Positions 34,878 to 43,620 are shown, numbered from the stretch's first letter. The stretch is 64,000 nucleotides of DNA from CAG-390 sp003523225 (GCA_902461815.1 CABPZE010000002.1:124001-188000), one strand, 5' to 3'. The notes: a model not told the origin generated them from the letters alone. Numbers and translations: made by a program.

Positions 34878-35834
34878 TTATTTAAGCATCGCCGCGCCGA
34901 CGATACCCGCGTCGTTGCCCAGCTTTGCAATGCGGATCTGCGTTTCGGGAACGATTCCCCCACCGTACTGCTCCTTGCGTACCATAGGGATAAGCGGTTT
35001 AAGAAGGAAATCCCCTTCGTTGGAAATTCCGCCGCCCAGAGATATGACCTCCGGCTGGAAGATATTAATTATATTCACAAGCCCGCACGCCAGATAATAT
35101 ACATATTCACGGAACACCTCTGCCGCCGCCTCGTCCCCGGCGCGCATTGCATCGCATGCAGTGCGTCCCGATATCTTTCCGCGCTCGTTTGCAATGTCCT
35201 CGATAAGAGTGTGACGTCCCTTTATGCGGCATTCCTCCAGCTTTTCGCGGGTCATGTTGATAAGAGCGGTGGCAGAGCTGTAAGCCTCCCAGCAGCCGAG
35301 TCTGCCGCATGAACACTGACGTCCGCCTGCGCTTATGACAATATGACCGAGCTCCGCACCGGCGTTGTTGAAGCCGGTCAGGATCTTATTGTCAATTATC
35401 ACTCCGCCGCCGACGCCCGTACCGAGAGTGATCATTACCGAGTTTGAGCTTCCCTTTGCCGCGCCGGCAACCGCCTCGCCCCACGCCGCCGCATTTGCGT
35501 CGTTAGCAATATGTACCGGAAGCTCCCCTATGCGGCTTTTAAGCATATCCGCGATCGGAAGCTTGCGGAAAGGCAGATTGTTTGCATACTCCACCCGCCC
35601 AGTAGCATTGTCAACGATTCCGGGAGAGGCGATACCGACCGCGGAGACCTCAGAAATCGCAATTCCCTTTTCCGCGGCAACGCGGCGGCAAAGCGTCGCC
35701 ATATCATCCACGATAAGCTCGGGGGCGCGCTGCGCCTGAGTGGGCATACTTTGCTTTACGACAATATTCATACTCTCATCCACAAGTCCGACGGCAATAT
35801 TCGTTCCGCCAAGATCTATTCCGATTCTATACAT
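34878..35834 (-). CDS. glcK: ROK family glucokinase
   Basis: Phosphorylates glucose (or a related hexose) with ATP. The 318-residue protein has the phosphate loop DLGGTNIAVG (7-16), catalytic Asp112 in NDANAA, the ELGHIVI segment with His164, and the ROK zinc site CSCGRLGC (174-181). The ATG at 35834 follows GGGAGGT, and the promoter at 35904-35932 excludes longer in-frame starts up to 36200. A CGGGAG/CTCCCG stem lies in the leader. Confidence 0.92.
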   Translation of the reverse strand: MYRIGIDLGGTNIAVGLVDESMNIVVKQSMPTQAQRAPELIVDDMATLCRRVAAEKGIAISEVSAVGIASPGIVDNATGRVEYANNLPFRKLPIADMLKSRIGELPVHIANDANAAAWGEAVAGAAKGSSNSVMITLGTGVGGGVIIDNKILTGFNNAGAELGHIVISAGGRQCSCGRLGCWEAYSSATALINMTREKLEECRIKGRHTLIEDIANERGKISGRTACDAMRAGDEAAAEVFREYVYYLACGLVNIINIFQPEVISLGGGISNEGDFLLKPLIPMVRKEQYGGGIVPETQIRIAKLGNDAGIVGAAMLK

Positions 35835-35903
35835 CAGATACCTCCCGCCGCCAAGCGGCTCAAGAAAAAAACAATATACGGGAGGACAAGTCTCCCGCAT
35901 ATA

Positions 35904-35932
35904 ATTATATCGCATGAAGGCTGCCGTGTCAA
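35904..35932 (-). promoter_or_regulatory. Consensus promoter of the glucokinase gene
   Basis: TTGACA (35927-35932), 17-base spacer, TATAAT (35904-35909) on the minus strand. Confidence 0.9.
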
Positions 35933-35979
35933 GGCATAAAAGACGTTTTTTGATTTTTTCGCAACCAAATGTAACAAAG

Positions 35980-36006
35980 TATTCCGCAACCGCAGGTTGC
36001 GGAATA
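35980..36006. other. Perfect 12-bp inverted repeat between divergent promoters
   Basis: TATTCCGCAACC and GGTTGCGGAATA with a 3-base loop. It lies between the glucokinase and XRE promoters, with no T tract on either side close by. It may be a bidirectional barrier or a protein-binding site. Confidence 0.5.
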
Positions 36007-36081
36007 ACTGTATTCATAATGGGAACGATGGATACCATGCGTCTTCCGTATTTATGTTTGATTGCTTTTTGCAGAACATTC

Positions 36082-36110
36082 TTGACATTATCCAGTTGAC
36101 CGTATATAAT
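36082..36110 (+). promoter_or_regulatory. Consensus promoter of the XRE-membrane gene pair
   Basis: TTGACA (36082-36087), 17-base spacer, TATAAT (36105-36110). A TATCCT/AGGATA dyad at 36113-36129 overlaps the likely start site, where a repressor would act. The leader to the gene is about 225 bases and includes an AAAAACG/CGTTTTT stem (36200-36225) and the palindrome CCTTATAAGG (36271-36280). Confidence 0.85.
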
Positions 36111-36343
36111 AATATCCTGCTGAAGGATAGCCCGTGTTTGGATACATGACATTACGACCGGCGGAAAAGCTATGGGATATTTTCCAAACATCGCATACAA
36201 AAAACGCGTGAGAAAACCCGTTTTTAAAAAGGCTGAATGCGCAGAAAAACAGCCATTCCATCTATATTCTCCTTATAAGGGGTGTAATTTCGCAGACAAA
36301 AATGCTATTATCAACACGAAGGACTTAACGGAGGTTTTCACTT

Positions 36344-36817
36344 ATGGATCAGATCGCAACAGGTAAATATATTACCAAAAAACGAAAAGAACAGAATCTG
36401 ACGCAGGAACAACTTGCTGAACGGTTGGGAGTTTCAAATAAGACGATCTCAAAATGGGAAACGGGAAAATGTATGCCCGACTATTCCATAGTTGAATCGT
36501 TATGTAAAGAGCTGAACACCACACTTGCCGAATTGATCAATGGCGAAGAAGATGAAAAAAGCATACATACTTATGACAATGATCAGATCATTGATATGAT
36601 CAAGGAAATGCAGGATCTGAAGAATGAGAAAAAGATGATCATCGGATATATCTTTATAGTTATGGGGCTTGTTATGCTCGTTTTGTCAAAAATGATGGGC
36701 GGGACAAACATTCAAGATTTTTTCGCGGGTTTCATGTTGGGACTTTCTATTGTAGAAATGGTGATAGGTATTTATCTACTCGGTCGTTGGATATCATATA
36801 AAAATAAAAACAAATGA
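36344..36817 (+). CDS. XRE-family regulator with C-terminal membrane anchor
   Basis: A 157-residue protein. An N-terminal helix-turn-helix domain (about 8-62: TKKRKEQNLTQEQLAERLGV, then SNKTISKWETGK) is followed by an acidic linker and two predicted membrane helices (about 97-116 and 127-147) with a basic tail. Membrane-anchored XRE regulators of this form often control adjacent small membrane genes, but the signal is unknown. It has an ACGGAGG site. Its base composition is more AT-rich than flanking genes. The stop overlaps the next start as ATGA. Confidence 0.85.
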   Translation: MDQIATGKYITKKRKEQNLTQEQLAERLGVSNKTISKWETGKCMPDYSIVESLCKELNTTLAELINGEEDEKSIHTYDNDQIIDMIKEMQDLKNEKKMIIGYIFIVMGLVMLVLSKMMGGTNIQDFFAGFMLGLSIVEMVIGIYLLGRWISYKNKNK

Positions 36818-37005
36818 GCTGTTGGCATATGAACAAAGGTTTGATCCTTCCCGTTATAAGAATTTTATTATCATTAACAGGACTTGTAAGTTTGGCTGTT
36901 TGTATAGCTCAACCGGGAGAAAATCAAGTGTTGTTATGGTTGGGTCTCGTGTGTAATTCTATTGCATTTATACTGTATTGCATAGCAAACAGAAAGAAAA
37001 AATAA
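36814..37005 (+). CDS. Small membrane protein coupled to the XRE gene
   Basis: A 63-residue protein with two hydrophobic segments (about 10-31 and 38-58) and a Lys-rich end (RKKK). No family recognised. The first ATG overlaps the XRE stop by four bases; a second in-frame ATG at 36829 is also possible. The overlap suggests co-translation and a linked function. Confidence 0.65.
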   Translation: MSCWHMNKGLILPVIRILLSLTGLVSLAVCIAQPGENQVLLWLGLVCNSIAFILYCIANRKKK

Positions 37006-37028
37006 GCCACACGTTGGCAAAAAAAACG

Positions 37029-37067
37029 GGCTGCTGCGCAAATGCGCAGCAGCCAAAACTATTTTTT
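37029..37067 (+). terminator. Bidirectional terminator between convergent genes
   Basis: Perfect arms GGCTGCTGCGC and GCGCAGCAGCC, 4-base loop. On the plus strand AAAACTATTTTTTATT follows; on the minus strand CGTTTTTTTT follows. It serves the XRE pair and the surface protein gene ending at 37075. Confidence 0.92.
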
Positions 37068-37074
37068 ATTCAGA

Positions 37075-38025
37075 TTATTTTACGCGGACTGCCTTGACAG
37101 CTACTGCTGTGCCGAGAAGGGCAACAAGAGCAACTATTGCAAGCCAGATCATTCCGTTATCTCCGGTTACGGGAGAATCGGGCTGAGTATCCACGGGAGC
37201 CTCGGTAACTACCGGAGCGTCTGTAACGACCGGAGCATCGGTGACCACGGGATCGGTGTCAACGGGGGCGTTCAGTATGTTGCCTTTGTAAAGCTTGAAG
37301 TTGGAGGCTTCAATTCCGGAATCCTTATTGTAAATGTAGAAAACGATACCAACGTCACCGGACGCGGCAAATTCATCAGCGGTTCCGGCGTGCATGTCAA
37401 ACAGTTCACCGTTGAAGTAGACCGAGAAATTATAGCCCTCAACAACGATCATGAGATCGACATATCCGTCGGCGCTTGCCGCCTGCATTCCCTGGAAATC
37501 AAGAGAAGCGTAAGCAGAACCGTTGCAAAGGAGCTTACCGTCTACCATTACAGTACCGGTGGTCTTTTTGCCGCCCTTGGCAAGCGTCATGTCGCCGCTC
37601 TCTCTTCCGCCGTAAAAGCCGTAGAGATTGTCAATTACCGTTCCGGCATTGTTGAAGTACACACCGGCGTTTACTCCGCTGATCCTGACCTTACCGGTAA
37701 GGGTGTAGCTTTTGCCTTCACCAAGGGTAAGCCCCTCAATAGCGCCGCCCCACCAGAACCTGCCTTTTTTGGCTTCTGCGTGAGTTAGCTTTACGGTTTT
37801 ACCGTCAGCAGAAATATCAACAGTAGAAGCTTCGGAATCTGCTACCGAGCTGATAACGCCGGGAACATAAACGCCATCCTGAGCGTTGAACACAACATCG
37901 TAAAGCAGTTCGCCGTCTTTGGCTTCATCATAACTTTTGGTGAGCGTATTGGCGGCTGATGCGGATACGCAGAACGCGGAAACCAGCAGCAGCGCGCAGA
38001 TAAGAACTGACAGTAATCTCTTCAT
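37075..38025 (-). CDS. Exported protein with C-terminal SPVTGD-membrane-basic tail
   Basis: A 316-residue protein. The signal peptide spans about 1-25 (cleavage near SASA-AN). The body (about 30-245) is a beta-sandwich-like region resembling laminin-G/concanavalin folds. A Pro/Val/Thr/Asp-rich linker repeats VVTDAP three times (about 250-280). It ends in SPVTGD (284-289), a hydrophobic segment and the basic tail KAVRVK. That tripartite tail is like a sortase signal, though the LPXTG consensus is not exact. The ligand is unknown. The promoter is at 38075-38103 and a dyad lies in the leader. Confidence 0.8.
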   Translation of the reverse strand: MKRLLSVLICALLLVSAFCVSASAANTLTKSYDEAKDGELLYDVVFNAQDGVYVPGVISSVADSEASTVDISADGKTVKLTHAEAKKGRFWWGGAIEGLTLGEGKSYTLTGKVRISGVNAGVYFNNAGTVIDNLYGFYGGRESGDMTLAKGGKKTTGTVMVDGKLLCNGSAYASLDFQGMQAASADGYVDLMIVVEGYNFSVYFNGELFDMHAGTADEFAASGDVGIVFYIYNKDSGIEASNFKLYKGNILNAPVDTDPVVTDAPVVTDAPVVTEAPVDTQPDSPVTGDNGMIWLAIVALVALLGTAVAVKAVRVK

Positions 38026-38046
38026 TGTAAATCACCTTTCTTTAAT

Positions 38047-38063
38047 CACCGGCACATCCGGTG
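38047..38063. repeat. Dyad element CACCGGATGTGCCGGTG, copy 2, in the leader of the SPVTGD protein gene
   Basis: CACCGG and CCGGTG arms around 5 bases, just downstream of the -10 box. Sixteen bases are identical to 32394-32409. Confidence 0.55.
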
Positions 38064-38074
38064 TCGTTAAGAAG

Positions 38075-38103
38075 ATTATACCATATTAAAGTCACAAAAG
38101 CAA
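38075..38103 (-). promoter_or_regulatory. Promoter of the SPVTGD protein gene
   Basis: TTGCTT (38098-38103), 17-base spacer, TATAAT (38075-38080) on the minus strand. Confidence 0.8.
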
Positions 38104-38211
38104 TACCAATTATAAATTTTATACAATTATATTTCTGATTTGTAAAAAGCCATGCATCCAAAGTCTTATAAATAAAGCATTATATGTGAACAAGTCAGCT
38201 CACGCGCGTTT

Positions 38212-39120
38212 TTACAGATTAAGAAGCACTATCGCCGCCGCACCGAGGGCGATCGCCGCCGCTTTTTTCATGGAAATGTGTTCCTTGAACAGAATCCACG
38301 AAAGCAGTGCGGCAATTATAGGTCCCCCACCCTGGATAGCAGGGTAAACGATAGCACCGTCCATCACGGTTGCAAGCCGGACGACGGATAGATTCAGAAG
38401 ATAATTTGCCGCGCCGACAAGCAGGATGATACCGCACATCTGTTTTGAAAAAAATGCTTTTACTTTTGTGCCTTCATTCTCTTTCTGCCTGCGGTCAAGG
38501 ACAAAGAAAAGCAGGAACGAAACAAGCATAGCGAAAAAGTAGCAGTAAATAAGATATGGCACCGCATACGCGTTATCGGTATGCATCGAATATATCTTGG
38601 AAATAAGCGAAAGCGTACCGTTGCATAATAGGGCAAGCACGGAATAGACGAGCCACCTGACGGAGAACTTCCCCTCTCCCGTGACCTTTGGATTTGCAAA
38701 CAGCACCATGCAGATGACAAGAATAATAATGCCTACAACGCGCGTGAACGTTACCGCCTCGCCAAGAAAAATGAAGGAATAAGCAAGCGGCATTATCAGG
38801 CTGAAATTGACGATGAGCGTTGTAATAGAGAGTGGACCTTCCTCCAACGCTTTCAGATTGGTAAATACAGTTGCGGAGAAAAGACAGCCGAACGCAAACG
38901 CAGCCAGAATACCCGAGAGCGGCAGGTAAAGACTATCCCACTGCAAAACGGCTACTGTGAGTGCGCAAAGCATCGCAATTGCCGTAAAGCATCCGTTGAA
39001 TAGCTGCAGCTGAGAGAGAGTTTTGCAGCGGCGGTTTGCAGGACCAAGTCCGACGGAATAAATTCCGCTTGATGCTATTCCTGTGAGAAGCAGAAGTACA
39101 GCGGTTGCGGTGGAGTTCAT
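38212..39120 (-). CDS. DMT superfamily (EamA-type) transporter
   Basis: A 302-residue membrane protein with about ten helices in two EamA halves (TALEEGPLS-like EGPLSITTLIVNFSLIMPLAYSF in the first; VMDGAIVYPAIQGGGPIIAALL in the second). It is a drug/metabolite exporter or importer with unknown substrate. The ATG at 39120 is required because the -10 box (39159-39164) lies downstream of the in-frame ATG at 39180; an AGGT site precedes it. Confidence 0.85.
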   Translation of the reverse strand: MNSTATAVLLLLTGIASSGIYSVGLGPANRRCKTLSQLQLFNGCFTAIAMLCALTVAVLQWDSLYLPLSGILAAFAFGCLFSATVFTNLKALEEGPLSITTLIVNFSLIMPLAYSFIFLGEAVTFTRVVGIIILVICMVLFANPKVTGEGKFSVRWLVYSVLALLCNGTLSLISKIYSMHTDNAYAVPYLIYCYFFAMLVSFLLFFVLDRRQKENEGTKVKAFFSKQMCGIILLVGAANYLLNLSVVRLATVMDGAIVYPAIQGGGPIIAALLSWILFKEHISMKKAAAIALGAAAIVLLNL

Positions 39121-39158
39121 ATAAGACCTGACGACCTTTCTTGTGGCATAACGGTAGT

Positions 39159-39187
39159 ATAATAGCGCATTCTTTCGCATTTGTCAA
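39159..39187 (-). promoter_or_regulatory. Promoter of the DMT transporter
   Basis: TTGACA (39182-39187), 17-base spacer, TATTAT (39159-39164) on the minus strand. Confidence 0.88.
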
Positions 39188-39259
39188 GAGATATTTTATA
39201 ACATCCCTGACCGATTCTGAATAATAACCGATCCTGAGCCGGACAGGCACAAATAATCA

Positions 39260-39330
39260 GAGGAGATCTCTCCTTGATATGGTTTGTACCGCTTCGGCTA
39301 TTCCATATCTTCGTTGAGATCTCCTCGTTT
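39260..39330 (+). terminator. Two-step hairpin with T tract, plus strand
   Basis: Outer arms GAGGAGATCTC and GAGATCTCCTC (39260-39270, 39316-39326) and inner arms GATATGG and CCATATC (39276-39282, 39303-39309), then GTTTTTG. There is no plus-strand gene upstream; it may end a small RNA or act on the minus strand. Confidence 0.6.
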
Positions 39331-39331
39331 T

Positions 39332-39366
39332 TGAACACATATAAGTGGTGTTCATTTTTTTATTTT
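39332..39366 (+). terminator. Second plus-strand terminator in tandem
   Basis: Arms TGAACAC and GTGTTCA with a 9-base loop, followed by TTTTTTTATTTT. Confidence 0.6.
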
Positions 39367-39398
39367 CTCACGCGGTACACCCGCGCGTAAAATGTGGC

Positions 39399-41768
39399 TC
39401 AATCCGCAAACTTGATTTCAAGCTCCGCAAACATATACCTGTTTTCGGACACCGTCAGCGGCTTTCCGGAAGCCGTCTTAAGCCCGCTCACAGTCACGCT
39501 TTCGGTCATGACCATCGGGTATTCCGCCTTGTAGCCGGCGCTTGCATAGTTGGTGTTCATTTTTGAATACAGACGAGGTCCGACATAGGATGACGAAGAC
39601 GGGTTTTTGTCCTCAATGACCAGCCCCTCGATAACGATATTGCGCGGCAGATAGCAGACATATCCGAAATCGTGGCTTCCGGGGTTTGAACCGTTGATAA
39701 TTATCGCGTCACACCTTGCTCCTGCGGCGGGAATATACGTGCAGTTGCGTATTATCAGGTCTCCGTTCCATGTGCTGCCGTAGTCGCTGCGCAGGTTTAT
39801 AAAGTATTTGTTGTAAACCGTGGTGTTTTCGATAAGAGCTGTTCCGTGACCTATTAGATTTATCCCCTGATGTCCCAGCCGGCAGTTCCTCAGCGTTACA
39901 TTGTAAACGCCCTGATGTGCGTCAAACCGTGAAAAGCTGACTCCGTCAAAGAAGATGTTCTTTGAGTAGTTGGAAGCGAAAACGCCCCAGCGACTATTGT
40001 CAAGTATATCGTTGGTCTGCGAGCAATTTATCACCTTGAGACCGAGACACGATGTAGCCGTTATATCGTAGGTACCCATACTGACGGTAGTACCCGCGCT
40101 TCCGATCTTTTTATACGTCTTGTGTCCGGTAAGAACGCAATCTCTCACCTCGGAATTTACCGAACCGTTGAATATCAGGAATCCGAAATACGGAGCGCCG
40201 ACTCCGCCCTCGTCATCGATCAGATGCTTCAGACCGTCCACGACGACATTCGAGCGGTAGATGCGTATTCCGCGATAGTAATAAGCCGTGCCGGGGTCGG
40301 CATTTGCAATTGTGGTGAAAATCCCGCCGCGAAGGGTAAGTGTCTTTTCGTCCACCGGACGTGCAACAAGCGAGGTCAGCTTTTCAAAATTCCAAAGTAT
40401 CGGTGTGTCGTCCGAAACATTGCCGTCCTTGTCAACGAGGAAATTATCCTGCTGAGGCGCTCCGCTGTTCTGGTTGTTGCCGTAGCGTATGTACTGCTTT
40501 TTCTCGCTGTTGACCGCAGTGACTATGCAGTCGGAGGGCAGCTTTATACCGATGTTTTTCTGACCCGCAGAGAGCTTTTCAACGCCGGAAAGCGTAATAA
40601 GTCCCTCGGATGGTGCAACAAGAAAAACCTCCTTAGCACAGTTTTCCACATTTCTGTCGTCGATTATAAACAGGGCGCTGCTCCAGTCCGTATCGGTCAT
40701 AATACGGATGTCGCGCGCCGCCCCGCCTATGTAATAGGTCGCATCCTCGCGCGCAAATACCGGCAGACCGTTCTTATTGGCGTATTCATGCGCCGCCGCT
40801 ATTGCCGCGCCGTCGTCGGTGACTCCGTCGCCCTTTGCGCCAAAGTCCTCATAGCATACGACCTTGCCGTATTTATGCGAAAATACTTCTCCGTTTTTCA
40901 TATCATACACTCCGTTTTCTCCGTTTTCGGCAAAATAATCAAGCGCTTCGTTAATTCCGCGCGAAAGACCGCCGCGTGATGTTCCGCAGATATTTACGGT
41001 CGTACCGTCAACGGTGACTGTAAAGCTGCCGGCGTCTCCGTCAGATAGATCCGGAAGCAGAGAAAGCAGTATCCTGTACTGCCCGTCCTCCGATTTCGAT
41101 TCCTCCATCAAAACTCCCGCAGTCTCAAATACTTTGCTCCGCAGTGTGTACGCCGCAACCGAGCAGACCGAGTCGCCCTCGGGGTACTCAATATAAAACC
41201 TGTCAAGAGATACGCCGCCGCAGGTTAGGCTGCTGAGGGGTGCGCCGGGATTTCCCGTGATCCTGAAATCGGCAGGCAGCTCAAAAGCGCCGCTGTCGGG
41301 TATCATCCCGATAAAACGATCCGCCGCCGCTTCAAGTCCTTCGGTGCCGCCGGAAATGACTATCTTGCTTCCGACCGCCGCAATGAGATATCCACCGCTG
41401 CACAGCGTCTGCCAATCCGGCGACGTAAAGCCCTCAATGTTGCGTTCGGTATCGCCGACGATTATTTCAAATTCCGATTCAGTATCAAAATCAGTTGTAA
41501 AGGTAATCTCAATTCCCGCCGCCACAAAAGCGTTTCTGATCTTTTTCGCGGCAACGACCTCCGGGCTTTCACTGCTTTTCATGTCGGGGCGGATAAGCAC
41601 AAACTTTGTTTTGCGTTCACTGTCAATAACGGTAAGTCCGGGCTTTGTCTCCACGGAATCCGTAACATCAGGAGCCGTTGTGATCTCAGGAACATTTTCA
41701 GGGGTACAGCCTGCGGCAAAACACGCCGCCAAAAGGGCGATGATAAGGAGCAAACTCATCTTTTTCAT
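39399..41768 (-). CDS. Lipoprotein with right-handed beta-helix (pectate-lyase-like) domain
   Basis: A 789-residue lipoprotein. The signal peptide has lipobox AAGC with lipidated Cys21, followed by a Thr/Val-rich linker. Residues about 55-300 form an alpha/beta N-terminal region like those of polysaccharide-active enzymes. The second half opens with EDFGAKGDGVTDD (about 307-319), the entry motif of the Pectate_lyase_3/GH28-like beta-helix, followed by many short beta-strand repeats. It probably binds or cleaves a glycan at the cell surface; catalytic residues cannot be assigned. The ATG at 41768 follows AGAGG. Confidence 0.85.
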   Translation of the reverse strand: MKKMSLLLIIALLAACFAAGCTPENVPEITTAPDVTDSVETKPGLTVIDSERKTKFVLIRPDMKSSESPEVVAAKKIRNAFVAAGIEITFTTDFDTESEFEIIVGDTERNIEGFTSPDWQTLCSGGYLIAAVGSKIVISGGTEGLEAAADRFIGMIPDSGAFELPADFRITGNPGAPLSSLTCGGVSLDRFYIEYPEGDSVCSVAAYTLRSKVFETAGVLMEESKSEDGQYRILLSLLPDLSDGDAGSFTVTVDGTTVNICGTSRGGLSRGINEALDYFAENGENGVYDMKNGEVFSHKYGKVVCYEDFGAKGDGVTDDGAAIAAAHEYANKNGLPVFAREDATYYIGGAARDIRIMTDTDWSSALFIIDDRNVENCAKEVFLVAPSEGLITLSGVEKLSAGQKNIGIKLPSDCIVTAVNSEKKQYIRYGNNQNSGAPQQDNFLVDKDGNVSDDTPILWNFEKLTSLVARPVDEKTLTLRGGIFTTIANADPGTAYYYRGIRIYRSNVVVDGLKHLIDDEGGVGAPYFGFLIFNGSVNSEVRDCVLTGHKTYKKIGSAGTTVSMGTYDITATSCLGLKVINCSQTNDILDNSRWGVFASNYSKNIFFDGVSFSRFDAHQGVYNVTLRNCRLGHQGINLIGHGTALIENTTVYNKYFINLRSDYGSTWNGDLIIRNCTYIPAAGARCDAIIINGSNPGSHDFGYVCYLPRNIVIEGLVIEDKNPSSSSYVGPRLYSKMNTNYASAGYKAEYPMVMTESVTVSGLKTASGKPLTVSENRYMFAELEIKFAD

Positions 41769-41793
41769 GTCAATACCTCTTGATTTTTCTGAT

Positions 41794-41823
41794 TTTATAC
41801 GAAAAAAGGGACAGACGTGCCAA
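41794..41823 (-). promoter_or_regulatory. Probable promoter of the beta-helix lipoprotein
   Basis: TTGGCA (41818-41823), 18-base spacer, TATAAA (41794-41799) on the minus strand. Confidence 0.6.
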
Positions 41824-41886
41824 CACACCCTGCCCCCCCGAAGCCATTTGTCCGTCAGGGGGACAGTAGCCGGATATCGAAAACAA

Positions 41887-41930
41887 GGGGTTGCTGCACG
41901 CCGGCATAAAGCCGGCAATGCAACAGCCCC
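41887..41930 (-). terminator. Terminator of groESL
   Basis: Outer arms GGGGTTGCTGCA and TGCAACAGCCCC around an inner GCCGGC/GCCGGC stem; TTGTTTTC follows on the minus strand, 17 bases past the groEL stop. Confidence 0.85.
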
Positions 41931-41946
41931 ACGGATCATTCTGTTA

Positions 41947-43584
41947 TCAATACATTCCGCCGCCGCCGTTCATGGCTGCGTTGGCGGCAGCCGCCGCCGC
42001 AGGATCTTCCTTCTGATTGGCAACTACCGATTCGGTGGTAAGAATGGTAGCGGCAATTGACGCGGCGTTCTGCAGAGCGGAACGGGTCACCTTGGTCGGA
42101 TCAACGATGCCCGCGCCGATCATATCAACGTAGGTCTCGTTGTAGGCATCAAAGCCCCAGCCGGGCTTGCGTGCGGACATTATCTTGTTAACAACAACAC
42201 CGTCGTCAAGTCCCGCATTGGTAGCGATCTGACGTACAGGAGCCTCAAGAGCCTTCAGGACAATACGCACACCGGTCTTTTCGTCTCCCTCAACTGTCTT
42301 GACCAGCTTCTCGACCTCAGGGATAACATTCAGATAAGCAGTTCCGCCGCCGGGGACAATGCCTTCCTCAACTGCGGCGCGTGTCGCGTTGAGAGCGTCC
42401 TCAATACGGAGCTTCTTTTCCTTCATTTCGACCTCGGTAGCAGCGCCGACTTTGATAACGGCAACGCCGCCGGAGAGCTTTGCAAGTCTTTCCTGCAGCT
42501 TCTCACGGTCGAAGTCGGAGGTGACGTTCTCTATCTCGGCACGGATCTGAGCCACGCGATCCTTGATAGCCGCGCTGTCGCCCGAACCGTCGACGATAAT
42601 GGTGTTTTCCTTGTTGACCTTGACCTGACGTGCATGACCGAGCTGCTGCATGGTAGCATCCTTAAGCTCAAAGCCAAGCTCGCTGGTAATGACCTCGCCG
42701 CCGGTGAGGATGGCGATGTCGCGGAGCATTTCTTTTCTCTTTTCACCGAAGGAAGGAGCCTTGACGGCAACGCAGGTGAAGGTGCCGCGGAGCGTGTTGA
42801 GCACGATGGTGGTAAGAGCCTCGCCCTCAATATCCTCGGCGATTATCAGCAGCTTCTTACCTGCCTGAACGATCTGCTCCAGCACGGGCAGAATGTCCTG
42901 AACGGCAGAGATCTTCTTATCAGTGATAAGAATGTAGCAGTCGTCAAGCACCGCTTCCATTTTTTCTCTGTCTGTTGCCATGTAGGGGGACAGATAGCCG
43001 CGGTCAAACTGCATACCTTCAACGACCTCGGAATAGGTCTCGGCTGACTTGGATTCCTCAACGGTGATAACGCCATCGGCGGTGACCTTTTCCATTGCGT
43101 TGGCGATCAGCGTACCGATGACCTCGTCGCCGGAAGAAACAGTACCTACGCGGGCGATATCGTCCGAGCCGTTTACCTTCTTGGAGCTTGTCTTAAGGCA
43201 TTCGACCGCACGGTCAACAGCCTTCTTCATACCCTTGCGGAGTACCATCGGGTTAGCACCCGCGGTAACATTCTTCATGCCCTCGTGGACCATAGCCTGA
43301 GCAAGCAGTGTAGCGGTGGTGGTTCCGTCGCCGGCTGCGTCGTTTGTCTTGGTGGCGACTTCCTTTACAAGCTGAGCACCCATGTTCTCGGCGGGATCGT
43401 CCAGCTCGATCTCCTTGGCGATCGTTACACCGTCGTTGGTGATAAGGGGAGCGCCGTATTTCTTGTCGAGGACAACGTTTCTGCCCTTCGGACCAAGTGT
43501 GATTTTTACTGTGTCCGCAAGCTTGTCAACACCGCGCAGAAGCGCGTTTCTTGCGTCAATTCCGTAAAGTATATCCTTTGCCAT
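41947..43584 (-). CDS. groL: Chaperonin GroEL (60 kDa)
   Basis: Tetradecameric ATP-dependent protein-folding chaperone. The 545-residue sequence contains LGPKGRNVVLDKKYGAP, the ATP-binding DGTTTATLLAQAM (near 86-98) and the C-terminal glycine/methionine end GGGGMY. It lies 36 bases after groES, under the CIRCE-controlled promoter. Confidence 0.99.
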   Translation of the reverse strand: MAKDILYGIDARNALLRGVDKLADTVKITLGPKGRNVVLDKKYGAPLITNDGVTIAKEIELDDPAENMGAQLVKEVATKTNDAAGDGTTTATLLAQAMVHEGMKNVTAGANPMVLRKGMKKAVDRAVECLKTSSKKVNGSDDIARVGTVSSGDEVIGTLIANAMEKVTADGVITVEESKSAETYSEVVEGMQFDRGYLSPYMATDREKMEAVLDDCYILITDKKISAVQDILPVLEQIVQAGKKLLIIAEDIEGEALTTIVLNTLRGTFTCVAVKAPSFGEKRKEMLRDIAILTGGEVITSELGFELKDATMQQLGHARQVKVNKENTIIVDGSGDSAAIKDRVAQIRAEIENVTSDFDREKLQERLAKLSGGVAVIKVGAATEVEMKEKKLRIEDALNATRAAVEEGIVPGGGTAYLNVIPEVEKLVKTVEGDEKTGVRIVLKALEAPVRQIATNAGLDDGVVVNKIMSARKPGWGFDAYNETYVDMIGAGIVDPTKVTRSALQNAASIAATILTTESVVANQKEDPAAAAAANAAMNGGGGMY

Positions 43585-43620
43585 GATAATTAATCCTCCA
43601 GTTGTTTGTTTAACCTATGC

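Noticed and set aside
35835..36200. In-frame extension of the glucokinase reading frame by 122 codons
   Set aside because: The extension covers the promoter (35904-35932) and has no ribosome site; the internal ATG at 35834 has GGGAGGT and the ROK phosphate loop follows at once.
36172..36366. 64-codon frame ahead of the XRE gene
   Set aside because: Its last codons overlap the XRE start out of frame, it has no ribosome site, and its composition is that of the AT-rich leader.
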